Positions 7,621-14,560 of a DNA stretch of 15,932 nt are shown here, piece by piece. Where the stretch lies: NCBI GenBank assembly GCA_900542315.1, contig UQMV01000045.1, positions 1 through 15,932 on the forward strand, in the 5' to 3' direction. Numbering within the stretch: the first letter of the stretch is position 1; the number at the start of each line of letters is the position of its first letter. Position numbers and translations under genes: made by a program. This stretch comes from an uncultured Collinsella sp. (GTDB taxonomy: Bacteria > Actinomycetota > Coriobacteriia > Coriobacteriales > Coriobacteriaceae). The notes beneath the pieces were generated by a model. The model was not told the DNA's origin. It made no database searches and worked only from the letters and a program-made list of their open reading frames with translations.

Positions 7621-7713
7621 AGTCATTGGGGACGTTCTTGAATGACTAGTCGTTTAAGAACGTCCCCAATGACTATTGAATGACTAGTCGTTTAAGAACG
7701 TCCCCAATGACTA
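7621..7713. repeat. REP-like composite repeat (inverted arm plus tandem units)
   Basis: The left arm AGTCATTGGGGACGTTCTT (7621-7639) is the exact reverse complement of AAGAACGTCCCCAATGACT, which occurs twice (7656-7674 and 7694-7712). The left arm can therefore form a perfect 19-bp stem with either copy. A GTAG tetranucleotide lies at 7619-7622, at the foot of the hairpin. The spacers carry an 8-bp palindrome GACTAGTC (7644-7651 and 7682-7689), and AATGACT recurs four times. The element starts only 6 nt after the rpoD terminator stem and ends 26 nt before the tRNA promoter -35. The architecture resembles bacterial REP/BIME elements mobilised by RAYT transposases. No transposase is encoded here. 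Confidence 0.8.
7638..7713 (+). repeat. Perfect 38-bp tandem duplication
   Basis: Bases 7638-7675 and 7676-7713 are identical and directly abutting. Each unit begins TTGAATGACTAGTCG and ends CCCCAATGACTA. Perfect identity suggests recent duplication or active homogenisation. There is no unique spacer between the units, so this is not a CRISPR. Confidence 0.95.
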
Positions 7714-7739
7714 GGTCGGAAAATTTCTCAAAAAAGTTC

Positions 7740-7767
7740 TTGCCCTTCTCCCGATCGTCCGTATAAT
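7740..7767 (+). promoter_or_regulatory. Promoter of tRNA-Asn
   Basis: A -35 box TTGCCC (7740-7745), a 16-nt spacer, and a consensus -10 TATAAT (7762-7767). The predicted start near 7774 gives a short precursor leader of about 24 nt before the tRNA. This is the only promoter in the window with both boxes recognisable. Confidence 0.75.
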
Positions 7768-7797
7768 AAACTTCGTTGCTTGAGAGCACGCACCTAT

Positions 7798-7872
7798 TCC
7801 TCGGTAGCTCAATGGTAGAGCACGCGGCTGTTAACCGCGCTGTTGTAGGTTCGAGTCCTACCCGGGGAGCCA
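7798..7872 (+). tRNA. tRNA-Asn (anticodon GTT)
   Basis: A 75-nt cloverleaf. The acceptor stem TCCTCGG pairs with CCGGGGA (one T-G pair), with discriminator G and a genomically encoded CCA (7870-7872). The D-stem is GCTC/GAGC. The anticodon stem is CGCGG/CCGCG (7823-7827/7835-7839) with loop CTGTTAA, so the anticodon is GTT at 7830-7832, reading AAC/AAU. The T-arm is GTAGG-TTCGAGT-CCTAC. It is a monocistronic unit with its own promoter and terminator. Confidence 0.97.
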
Positions 7873-7880
7873 GGTTGTAA

Positions 7881-7908
7881 AACCCGTCGCTTATGCGGCG
7901 GGTTTTTT
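7881..7908 (+). terminator. tRNA-Asn Rho-independent terminator
   Basis: AACCCGTCGC (7881-7890) pairs with GCGGCGGGTT (7895-7904): 10 bp with one G-T pair and a TTAT tetraloop. It runs straight into six Ts (7903-7908). It is a textbook intrinsic terminator 8 nt after the tRNA CCA. Confidence 0.92.
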
Positions 7909-8004
7909 CATGCCGCGATCGGCTGTTACGAACGTTACCTTATCAACATTTCGTGTCGAGGATGTAATCGTGAACCCCGCCGCCCTAACATGGCGTGGTC
8001 GTTG

Positions 8005-8010
8005 TAGAAT
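8005..8010 (+). promoter_or_regulatory. Possible -10 box for the gls24-fakA operon
   Basis: TAGAAT lies 56 nt before the GTG start, in the 158-nt gap after the tRNA terminator (7909-8066) where a promoter is required. No convincing -35 is visible. A small inverted repeat, GGTGC-CGCGA-GCACC (8036-8050), sits just upstream of the ribosome binding site. Otherwise I see nothing in this gap. Confidence 0.35.
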
Positions 8011-8066
8011 ATTGCAATGATTGCTCCCACGACATGGTGCCGCGAGCACCAGAAAAGGAGATTCTT

Positions 8067-8423
8067 GTGTCTGAGACCATTAACGGCAGCTTGAGCGTCT
8101 CGAATGACGTTATTGCCGATATTGCCGGTTATGCAGCGATGACGTGCTACGGCGTCGTCGGTATGGCCGAGCAGCTCCAGGGCGCCGAGAGTGTGCGCCT
8201 GCTTGCCGGTCAGCGCCTCCGCAAGGGCGTGCTTGTCTCCGCCGATGAGAACGGCCTCACGGTCGACCTTCACGTCGTGCTCGAGAACGGCGTCAACATG
8301 AAGTCCGTCTGCCACAATCTTTCGAGCTCCGTTGCCTTCACCCTGCAGGAGATCGCCCAGATCGATCCCGCCAGCCTTAAGATCGGCATTCACATCGACG
8401 CGCTCAAGAGCCGTCTGAACTAG
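8067..8423 (+). CDS. Asp23/Gls24 family envelope stress-type protein (YloU-like)
   Basis: A 118-residue protein starting at a GTG at 8067, chosen because AAAGGAG (8054-8060) lies 6 nt upstream and because homology begins at about this point (GSLSVSNDVIADIAGYAA). The frame is open further upstream to 7995 but has no ribosome binding site there. The family pattern is visible: an N-terminal helix with AMTCYGVVGMAEQ, a middle V-rich strand region (GLTVDLHVVLENGVNMKSVC), and a C-terminal helix/strand ending in KIGIHIDAL. Asp23 family proteins associate with the membrane in some Firmicutes and are linked to cell-envelope stress; the exact role of the YloU branch is not settled. It lies 27 nt upstream of fakA, matching the yloU-yloV pair of Bacillus. 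Confidence 0.88.
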   Translation: MSETINGSLSVSNDVIADIAGYAAMTCYGVVGMAEQLQGAESVRLLAGQRLRKGVLVSADENGLTVDLHVVLENGVNMKSVCHNLSSSVAFTLQEIAQIDPASLKIGIHIDALKSRLN

Positions 8424-8450
8424 CATCCGAAAACGGAGATTCTAACACCC

Positions 8451-10112
8451 ATGATTGCAAAGACCATTCGCACCTGTTTTCCGATCGCTGCGGCTGCCGT
8501 TTCCGACAAGGCCGAGGAGATCAACAAGCTCAACGTCTTCCCTGTACCCGATGGCGATACCGGCACCAACATGTCGCTCACGCTCGCCTCGGTGACCAAG
8601 GAGCTTTCTGCTCTTCCTGCCGACGCCGACATGGAAGCCATCGCCGGCGCCATCACCCACGGCTCCCTCATGGGCGCTCGCGGTAACTCCGGTGTCATCA
8701 CGTCGCAGATTCTGCGCGGCGTGGCCGAGGGCCTTGTCTCTGCCGACGAGCCCATTACGTCCGCCGATATTGCCTTCGCCTTCCGTCGCGCCGTCAAGGT
8801 CGCCTTCCAGGCTGTCCGCAAGCCCATCGAGGGCACGATCCTCACGGTCCTGCGCGATGTTTCGACCAAGGCCGATGAGTGCGAGAAGAAGAAGTTCTCG
8901 GCCGAGGATGCGCTCGATGCCATCGTCGTCGAGGCGTACCAGTCCGTCGCCCGCACGCCCGACCTGCTGCCCGTTCTCAAGGAGAACGGCGTGGTCGACT
9001 CCGGCGCCTTTGGATTTGCCATTTTCCTCGAGAACTTCGTGGCTGCCGCTCTTGGCCGCAGCACCGTTGTCGAGGATTTCTCCGCTACGTTTGACTCCGC
9101 CGGCTCTGCCCGCGATGCCGCTCTTGGCCGCGTTGAGATCGAGGCTAACGACGACTGGGAGGGCTCGGAGTTCCGTTACTGCAATGAGTTCCTGTTTAAG
9201 GCCGACGCCCCGTTTGACGAGGACGAGTGCCTTAAGTTCCTGGGCTCCATGGGCGACTGCGAGCTGCTCGTGGGCGCTTACCCCGATTACAAGATTCACG
9301 TGCACTCCAACACCCCTAACTTGGTGCTCGAGCACATGCTACAGCTTGGTCAGATCTACGAGGTCTTTATCCACAACATGGAGATGGAGGCCCACGACCG
9401 TACCGCCAAGATTCATGAGGACCAGGAGAAGGCTGCCGAGCCCGCCAAGGCGCTGGGCTATGTCGCCGTTGCCGCCGGTTCGGGCGAGGCCGACATCCTC
9501 AAGTCCCTCGGCGTTGACGTGATCGTCTCGGGTGGTCAGACCATGAACCCCTCGACCGCCGACCTGCTGGGCGCCGTCGACCAGGTCAACGCGACCTCGG
9601 TCATCATCCTGCCCAACAACGGTAACATCCGCATGGCTGCCGAGGCCGCTGCCTCTGCCTGCACCGATAAGAAGGTCGCCGTCGTTCCCACCAAGACCGT
9701 TCCCCAGGCGTTCTCCGCGCTGTTCGCCGTCCTGCCCGATTCCGAGCTCGAGGACGCCGTCGCCGCTATGGTCGACGCCATCAGCGAGGTCCGCGATGGC
9801 GAGGTCACCCGCGCCGTGCGCGACTCCAGCGCCTCGGACGGCTCTCCGATTCACTCCGGTGACGTCATGGGTATCATCGCCGGTTCCATCGACGTAGTCG
9901 GCTCCGATGTGAAGCAGGTCACGCTCGACTGCATTAACCGTATGCAGGAGGAAGAGGAGGGCGACGCGCTGACGATTCTGGCTGGCGAGGAACTGTCCGA
10001 CGAGGCCTTCCAGGAGATCGTCGACGCCATCGAGGAGGCTCAGCCCGACTTGGAGATTGATGCCCATCGTGGCGAGCAGCCGCTCTATCCCGTGATCTTC
10101 TCGATCGAGTAG
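8451..10112 (+). CDS. fakA: DAK2-domain fatty acid kinase catalytic subunit FakA (YloV-like)
   Basis: Phosphorylates fatty acids held by a FakB (DegV-family) carrier to give acyl-phosphate, feeding exogenous fatty acids into phospholipids through PlsX/PlsY. The N-terminal DhaL-like kinase domain has NVFPVPDGDTGTNM (residues 28-41; D34 and D36 bind Mg-ATP) and MGARGNSGVI (74-83). The middle and C-terminal DegV-like region contains VSGGQTMNPSTADLL and ends with EIDAHRGEQPLYPVIFSIE, as in YloV-type proteins. At 553 residues it has the usual length. The ribosome binding site ACGGAG (8433-8438) is 12 nt before the ATG, rather far. Lysine codons I read are almost all AAG and third positions are C-rich, suggesting high expression. 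No fakB gene is in the window. Confidence 0.92.
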   Translation: MIAKTIRTCFPIAAAAVSDKAEEINKLNVFPVPDGDTGTNMSLTLASVTKELSALPADADMEAIAGAITHGSLMGARGNSGVITSQILRGVAEGLVSADEPITSADIAFAFRRAVKVAFQAVRKPIEGTILTVLRDVSTKADECEKKKFSAEDALDAIVVEAYQSVARTPDLLPVLKENGVVDSGAFGFAIFLENFVAAALGRSTVVEDFSATFDSAGSARDAALGRVEIEANDDWEGSEFRYCNEFLFKADAPFDEDECLKFLGSMGDCELLVGAYPDYKIHVHSNTPNLVLEHMLQLGQIYEVFIHNMEMEAHDRTAKIHEDQEKAAEPAKALGYVAVAAGSGEADILKSLGVDVIVSGGQTMNPSTADLLGAVDQVNATSVIILPNNGNIRMAAEAAASACTDKKVAVVPTKTVPQAFSALFAVLPDSELEDAVAAMVDAISEVRDGEVTRAVRDSSASDGSPIHSGDVMGIIAGSIDVVGSDVKQVTLDCINRMQEEEEGDALTILAGEELSDEAFQEIVDAIEEAQPDLEIDAHRGEQPLYPVIFSIE

Positions 10113-10122
10113 GCATCTGAAC

Positions 10123-12300
10123 ATGTCCGAGCTATGCTCCGTGCCGCGCGTCTCGGAGCGCTTTGCCCAGAGCAATGCGCTCGGCGAGGATATCGCGCGA
10201 CTCAAATATGTTTCGGGTAAACGTGAGGAGGCCCTTCGCCGTCTGGGAATTCGGACGGTGGGGGACCTCCTTCTCCATATCCCGCATCGATATCTGGACT
10301 TCACCCGCTCGTGGTCCATCGAGATGGCGCCCATCGGCACCGTATGCACGATTATTGCCACGGTCGATCGCATTGTTCAAAAACAGCCTCGTCCGCGCAT
10401 GCAGGTGACCGAGGTATCGCTCGTTGATGACACGGGCGTGCTGCAGGTCGCCTTTTTCCGCCAGCCCTGGATTGCCCAGCAGCTTAAGCGGGGCGACCGC
10501 CTGGCCGTGATGGGCAAGGTCGAGTTTGCCTACGGTTTTAAGCAGATGGCCTCGCCGCACTTTGAAAAGCTCGAGGACGGGCGCGCTGCCGGCACCATCC
10601 TGCCGGTTCACTACGTGAGTGACGGCGTGAGCCAGGCATGGATGCGTCGCATCGTGAGCGGTGCTCTTGAGCTCGTCGGTAATCCCTTTGATCCCATTCC
10701 GGCACCGCTGCGCGCAAAGCGCAAGCTCATGAGCAATGCCCGTGCGCTTCGTTCGATTCACTTTCCCTCGAGTATGGCCGAGCGCGACATTGCGCGCCGC
10801 CGTTTGGCCTATGAGGAGTGCCTGTACCTGCAGCTCGCGCTGCGTCTGCGCAATGACGGCGGCTTGGTCGAGGTGGTTCCCTATGCCCATACCGCGGGCG
10901 AGCACCTTGCTGCTCTCAAGCAGGCCCTGCCGTTTTCGCTGAGCGACGAGCAGGAGGCCGCATTCCAAGATATTTTGCGCGATATGTGCGATGATGCGCG
11001 CGTCATGAACCGTCTGCTGCTGGGCGACGTCGGTACCGGCAAGACGGCCGTTGCCGCCTGTGCGTTGGCCGTAGCCGTCGATAGCGGCACCCAGGCCTGC
11101 GTCATGGCGCCTACGGGCGTGCTGGCTCGTCAGTATGCCGATAAGACCGGCCCTTTGCTCTCTCAGGCCGGCATATCCTGGGCACTCCTGACGGGCGCCA
11201 CGCCGGCGGCGGAGCGCGAGCGCATCCATGTGCAGCTGGAATCGGGCGAGCTTGACGTGCTCTTTGGCACGCATGCCGTGCTTTCCGAAGACGTGAATTT
11301 TAAGCACTTGTCGCTCGTGGTCATCGACGAACAGCACCGCTTTGGCGTGGGCCAGCGCAACGCCTTGCGCGCGAAGGGTCCCGGCGCGGACCTGCTCGTC
11401 ATGACGGCGACGCCCATCCCGCGCACGCTGGCGCTGTCGGTCTACGGCGACCTGGAAACGAGCATCATTCGCCATCGTCCCGTCCCGGGCGCCGGCGTGA
11501 CGACGCGCGTTCTCACCGAGTCGAGTCGCGACCTGGCCTATGGTGCCATCCGCGAGGCGCACGAGAAGGGCCAGCAGGCCTACGTGATCTGTCCGCTTGT
11601 GGAGCCGAGTGACTCGGCCGACGAGCTCGAGGATGTGCCCGGTATCGCCCGTGACGACGAGGGCCGCGTGACCGTCCCCGTGCCGCTGCACGATACGGCG
11701 ACTGAGCTTGACCGCCTGCGCCTGGCGCTGCCGGGCCTTACTATCGAACGCCTGCACGGCCGCATGCGGGCGGGGGAGAAGGATCGCGTGATCGATGCCT
11801 TTAAACGCGGCGAGATTGACGTGCTCGTCTCGACCACCGTGGTCGAGGTGGGCGTCGATGTGCCCAACGCCACCGTCATGGTCATCGAGAACGGCGAGCG
11901 CTTTGGTTTGGCCGCCCTGCATCAGCTTCGTGGTCGTGTGGGCCGTGGCGGCGTGACGGGCACATGCCTGGTCATGACGCACTCCAAGGGCAACGGCGGC
12001 ACATCGGCGGCGCAAGATCGCTTGCAGTCGCTCGAGAAGACTGCAGACGGCTTTACGCTCGCGCAGATGGACCTACGCCTTCGCCACGAGGGCGAAATCT
12101 TGGGTTACCGTCAGCATGGTGGCGTGACCCTACGTTTTGTCGACCTCGATGCCGACGAGGACCTCATCGAATGGGCGCATTTGGACGCGGTCGAGCTCTT
12201 GCGGTATGCTAGCAATCTTGACTCTGTGGCGACGCGTCCCCTGCGCGATGCGGTTGCCGAGCGATATCGACATATTTTTAAGGAGGTCAGCGGAGGATGA
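10123..12300 (+). CDS. recG: ATP-dependent DNA helicase RecG
   Basis: A superfamily 2 branch-migration helicase that reverses stalled replication forks and processes Holliday junctions. The N-terminal wedge/OB domain spans roughly residues 65-150 (starting near IGTVCTIIATVDRIV). Helicase motifs are intact: Walker A GDVGTGKT at 301-308, DEQH at 402-405 in the RecG-typical DEQHRFGVGQR, motif III MTATPIPRTLAL, motif V VSTTVVEVGVDVPNA, and motif VI QLRGRVGRG at 601-609. At 725 residues it is slightly longer than the usual 680-700; the extra length is in the first ~25 residues and in an acidic insert around SDSADELEDVPGIARDDEG. No good ribosome binding site precedes the ATG, which lies 10 nt after fakA, so coupling to fakA is possible. 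It overlaps rsmD by 4 nt. Confidence 0.96.
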   Translation: MSELCSVPRVSERFAQSNALGEDIARLKYVSGKREEALRRLGIRTVGDLLLHIPHRYLDFTRSWSIEMAPIGTVCTIIATVDRIVQKQPRPRMQVTEVSLVDDTGVLQVAFFRQPWIAQQLKRGDRLAVMGKVEFAYGFKQMASPHFEKLEDGRAAGTILPVHYVSDGVSQAWMRRIVSGALELVGNPFDPIPAPLRAKRKLMSNARALRSIHFPSSMAERDIARRRLAYEECLYLQLALRLRNDGGLVEVVPYAHTAGEHLAALKQALPFSLSDEQEAAFQDILRDMCDDARVMNRLLLGDVGTGKTAVAACALAVAVDSGTQACVMAPTGVLARQYADKTGPLLSQAGISWALLTGATPAAERERIHVQLESGELDVLFGTHAVLSEDVNFKHLSLVVIDEQHRFGVGQRNALRAKGPGADLLVMTATPIPRTLALSVYGDLETSIIRHRPVPGAGVTTRVLTESSRDLAYGAIREAHEKGQQAYVICPLVEPSDSADELEDVPGIARDDEGRVTVPVPLHDTATELDRLRLALPGLTIERLHGRMRAGEKDRVIDAFKRGEIDVLVSTTVVEVGVDVPNATVMVIENGERFGLAALHQLRGRVGRGGVTGTCLVMTHSKGNGGTSAAQDRLQSLEKTADGFTLAQMDLRLRHEGEILGYRQHGGVTLRFVDLDADEDLIEWAHLDAVELLRYASNLDSVATRPLRDAVAERYRHIFKEVSGG

Positions 12301-12947
12301 GAATCATCGGCGGTGAATGGCGCGGTCGCAAGATCGAAGAGCCGCGCGGTCGCGATGTTACGCGTCCGACGACCGACCGCGTGCGCGAGGCGTGCGCATC
12401 CATGGTCCTATCGGCCTTCGACTTCGATTTGGACGAGGTTCGCGTACTGGATGCCTTTGGCGGCTCCGGTGCCCTAGGCATCGAGATGCTCTCGCGGGGC
12501 ACCCGTTCGCTCACGACGTTCGAGATCGATCGCAATGCCGCGAGGCTCATTACCAAGAATATCGAGTCGCTCTGCCGCGATCGCGCGCGTTGGCGTGTGG
12601 TGACGGGCGATGTCCTTGCGAGCGCTTCGCGCGGCCGCGTGCCGGGCGGCCCCTTCGATCTGGTCTTGCTCGACCCGCCCTATGCTTTTGGTGCCAAGCC
12701 GGTCGAAGAGCTGCTGCAGAACCTGGCCCAGCAGGGTCTGCTCATCCCGGGCGCCTATGCTCTGTTTGAGCATGCCGCCGTCGACGCGGGTGCACATCCT
12801 GCCGGCTTTGTAACCGTGCGTGAGAAACGCTATGGCATCACCTCGGTCGACCTGCTCCGTTGGGTCGGCGAGGGCGAGGATGACGATTCCGCCACCGATG
12901 CCGATGGCAGCGACGGCACGACGTCTCAGGAGGATGCCCATGAGTGA
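12297..12947 (+). CDS. rsmD: 16S rRNA (guanine-966-N2)-methyltransferase RsmD
   Basis: Methylates G966 of 16S rRNA near the P-site loop using S-adenosylmethionine. The N-terminus is diagnostic (MRIIGGEWRGRKI, then TRPTTDRVREA). The Rossmann SAM-binding motif is VLDAFGGSGALGIE, starting at residue 50, and the catalytic tetrad is DPPY at 126-129 within LVLLDPPYAFG. At 216 residues it is slightly longer than usual because of an acidic C-terminal tail rich in Asp/Glu/Ser (about 190-216), partly dictated by the overlap with the coaD ribosome binding site. The ATG is within an ATGA overlap with the recG stop, and AGGAGGT at 12281-12287 provides the ribosome binding site. The rsmD-coaD pairing is very common in bacteria. 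Confidence 0.95.
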   Translation: MRIIGGEWRGRKIEEPRGRDVTRPTTDRVREACASMVLSAFDFDLDEVRVLDAFGGSGALGIEMLSRGTRSLTTFEIDRNAARLITKNIESLCRDRARWRVVTGDVLASASRGRVPGGPFDLVLLDPPYAFGAKPVEELLQNLAQQGLLIPGAYALFEHAAVDAGAHPAGFVTVREKRYGITSVDLLRWVGEGEDDDSATDADGSDGTTSQEDAHE

Positions 12948-13437
12948 CACCATTAACCGCGTCATCGTTCCGGGCACCTTCGATCCCATCACGTTTGGCC
13001 ATATCGACGTCATCCGCCGCGCCCGCCGCATCTTTCCCAGTGTGATCGTGGCCGTTGCCGAGTCGCAGGGCAAAAACGGCGTGGGCACTACTTTTACGCT
13101 CGATGAACGCGTGGCGCTCGCCCGTGAGGCGCTCGGTGATATTGATGGCGTCGAGGTCCTGCCCTTTACCGGACTGCTCGTCGACTTTGCTCGCGAGCAG
13201 GGCGCTGGTGCCGTGGTCAAGGGCCTGCGCGCCATGACCGACTTTGAGTATGAGCTGCAGCAAGCCGACCTCAACTACCGCTTGGATAACGAGCTAGAGT
13301 CCATCTTTGTCATGAGTGCTCCGCAGTATGGCTACATCTCGAGCTCGGTGGTACGCCAGATCGCCTCGCTCGGTAGCGATGTTTCGACGTTTGTGCCGGC
13401 TAATGTGGTCGAGGCGCTTAAACATCGCTTTTCGTGA
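12940..13437 (+). CDS. coaD: Phosphopantetheine adenylyltransferase CoaD
   Basis: Transfers AMP from ATP to 4'-phosphopantetheine, the penultimate step of coenzyme A synthesis; usually a cytoplasmic hexamer. The 165-residue product has PGTFDPITFGHIDVI near the N-terminus with the T-x-G-H active-site motif at 18-21. It also has KGLRAMTDFEYELQQADLN in the middle and ISSSVVR at 133-139, all signature blocks. The ATG at 12940 is chosen because AGGAGG (12928-12933) is 6 nt upstream. An in-frame ATG at 12934 lies directly against the ribosome binding site, and longer versions lie inside rsmD. It overlaps the rsmD stop by 8 nt. Confidence 0.96.
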   Translation: MSDTINRVIVPGTFDPITFGHIDVIRRARRIFPSVIVAVAESQGKNGVGTTFTLDERVALAREALGDIDGVEVLPFTGLLVDFAREQGAGAVVKGLRAMTDFEYELQQADLNYRLDNELESIFVMSAPQYGYISSSVVRQIASLGSDVSTFVPANVVEALKHRFS

Positions 13438-13445
13438 CGTTTTTT
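13420..13445 (+). terminator. Possible weak terminator of the recG-rsmD-coaD operon
   Basis: AAACATCGC (13420-13428) can pair with GTGACGTTT (13434-13442) with one A-C mismatch and one G-T pair. The stem is followed by and merges into six Ts (13440-13445). It overlaps the coaD stop codon. The stem is AT-rich and imperfect, so confidence is modest. Confidence 0.4.
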
Positions 13446-13459
13446 ATTGCCAGGTGGCA

Positions 13460-13470
13460 TGTGGTAAACT
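13460..13470 (+). promoter_or_regulatory. Extended -10 promoter upstream of the SepIVA-like gene
   Basis: TGTGGTAAACT: TG at 13462-13463, hexamer TAAACT at 13465-13470. TTGCCA at 13447-13452 would be only 12 nt away, too close for a -35. The palindrome TGCCA-GG-TGGCA (13448-13459) abuts the -10 element and could be an operator. The predicted start near 13477 leaves a leader of about 28 nt. Confidence 0.5.
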
Positions 13471-13505
13471 AGCACGATGATATGTTACCTATGAAAGGAG
13501 ACCGG

Positions 13506-14003
13506 ATGCCGGGCGAGAATTTTCCTGGCGACAGGATCGTGAGCCTTGTCGACGAGCTCGAGGGGCTCATCCAAGAGGCTAAGACGCCGTTCGGCAAGAA
13601 CGCCCAGATGAAGGTCATCGATGCCGACGTCTTCTTTAACATCCTCGATGAGATCCGCATGAGCTATCCCGAGGAATGGCAGAAGTCTCGCCGTATCCTC
13701 AAAGAGCGCGAGGAGCTTATGGCTTCCGCCGCCGCTCAGGCCGATTCCATCATCGCCGACGCTCAGCAGCAGGCTCTCACCATTGCCGGTGAGCAGGAAA
13801 TTGTCCGCCTTGCGCAGCAGCAGGCCGACGATATCCGCGACCGTGCCCAGCAGTATGAGCGCGAGACGCGCTATGCTGCCGAGGATTACGCCGAGCAGGT
13901 CTTTACGCACCTCGAGGAGAACCTCAAGAGCCTGACCGGCACCGTTACCCGTTGCCGCCAGCAGCTCAACGAGGGTGCCGCCCAGCAGAATGGTCAGTGG
14001 TAA
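13506..14003 (+). CDS. Coiled-coil, DivIVA-like protein; probable SepIVA homologue
   Basis: A 165-residue acidic, soluble, coiled-coil protein with no signal peptide or membrane segment. The start is the ATG at 13506, 5 nt after AAAGGAG (13494-13500); an in-frame ATG at 13482 lies upstream of that site. Residues 7-65 form a helical N-terminal module: an RIVSLVDELEGLIQEAK helix, a loop, then VIDADVFFNILDEIR and YPEEWQKSRRILKEREELM. Residues 70-150 form a continuous Ala/Gln/Glu-rich coiled coil. From memory, this order of elements closely matches mycobacterial SepIVA (Rv2927c), an essential septation/elongation factor, which is also adjacent to a DUF177 gene. This protein is shorter (SepIVA is about 245 residues). 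Annotation as an ATP synthase subunit B-like or generic ATPase protein is a likely misnomer. Confidence 0.7.
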   Translation: MPGENFPGDRIVSLVDELEGLIQEAKTPFGKNAQMKVIDADVFFNILDEIRMSYPEEWQKSRRILKEREELMASAAAQADSIIADAQQQALTIAGEQEIVRLAQQQADDIRDRAQQYERETRYAAEDYAEQVFTHLEENLKSLTGTVTRCRQQLNEGAAQQNGQW

Positions 14004-14557
14004 TGGCTGAGTTCCCGAGCGTTACCGTCGATCTTTCCGAGCAGCTCGAGTTTCCCGGAGACTCGTATCCGCTGACCGGCAAGGTCGATGTCGCCGCCTA
14101 CACGGTGGGCGAGAAGGAGTACCAGCTGCAGGACGGTATCGACTATGACGTGGTCTTTACCAATGCCGGCACCGGTGTTCTGCTTACCGGCATGGTTCGC
14201 GCGCACGCCACCGGCGAGTGCGACCGTTGCCTGGAGCCTGCCTCTTTTGACATTGCCGGCGAGATCGAGGAGTTCTATCTCTTCCATGAGCCCGAGGACC
14301 CCGAGGCCTACGAAGACGGCTACGAGCTCCTGGGCGAGGATCGCGTCGTCGATCTGGGCGAGCCCATCAACGACGCCGTTGTCATGGACACGCCGTTTGT
14401 AGTGCTCTGCAAGCCCGATTGCCGTGGTCTGTGCCCCACATGCGGTTGCAATCTCAACGTCGAGCAATGCGATTGCGCCGCCCAGGCAGAGGCGGAATGG
14501 GCCGCTGCCACGGAAAATCCATTTGCAGCATTGAAGAATCTCAAGCTCGATGAGTAA
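14003..14557 (+). CDS. yceD: YceD/DUF177 family protein (23S rRNA accumulation-type)
   Basis: A 184-residue protein. Its start ATG shares the last A of the upstream TAA stop (TAATG), so translation is coupled to the coiled-coil gene. The family hallmark is a C-terminal cysteine cluster, CKPDCRGLCPTCGCNLN (residues 136-152) followed by CDC (156-158), after an acidic segment and the conserved VDLGEPINDAVVMDTPF. A further RCLEP-type Cys pair (CDRCLEP) is in the middle; together these probably bind a metal. Family members lie next to rpmF in most bacteria and E. coli/plant relatives are required for normal 23S rRNA levels. The exact biochemical role is unknown. rpmF follows after 64 nt. Confidence 0.92.
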   Translation: MAEFPSVTVDLSEQLEFPGDSYPLTGKVDVAAYTVGEKEYQLQDGIDYDVVFTNAGTGVLLTGMVRAHATGECDRCLEPASFDIAGEIEEFYLFHEPEDPEAYEDGYELLGEDRVVDLGEPINDAVVMDTPFVVLCKPDCRGLCPTCGCNLNVEQCDCAAQAEAEWAAATENPFAALKNLKLDE

Positions 14558-14560
14558 AAC

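Noticed and set aside
7638..7713. CRISPR array
   Set aside because: Only two abutting units with no unique spacers and no cas genes; the inverted arm fits a REP-like element better.
7995..8066. Upstream extension of the Gls24 protein from 7995
   Set aside because: No ribosome binding site there, and the family homology begins after the GTG at 8067, which has AAAGGAG at proper spacing.
10132..12015. A 627-codon open frame antisense to recG
   Set aside because: It lies wholly inside a well-supported helicase gene, gives low-complexity His/Arg/Gly-rich protein without a motif, and is a by-product of strong GC codon bias.
13447..13470. TTGCCA as a -35 box for the SepIVA-like gene
   Set aside because: Only 12 nt separate it from the -10 hexamer, too short for a sigma-70 promoter; it is better read as part of a palindrome.
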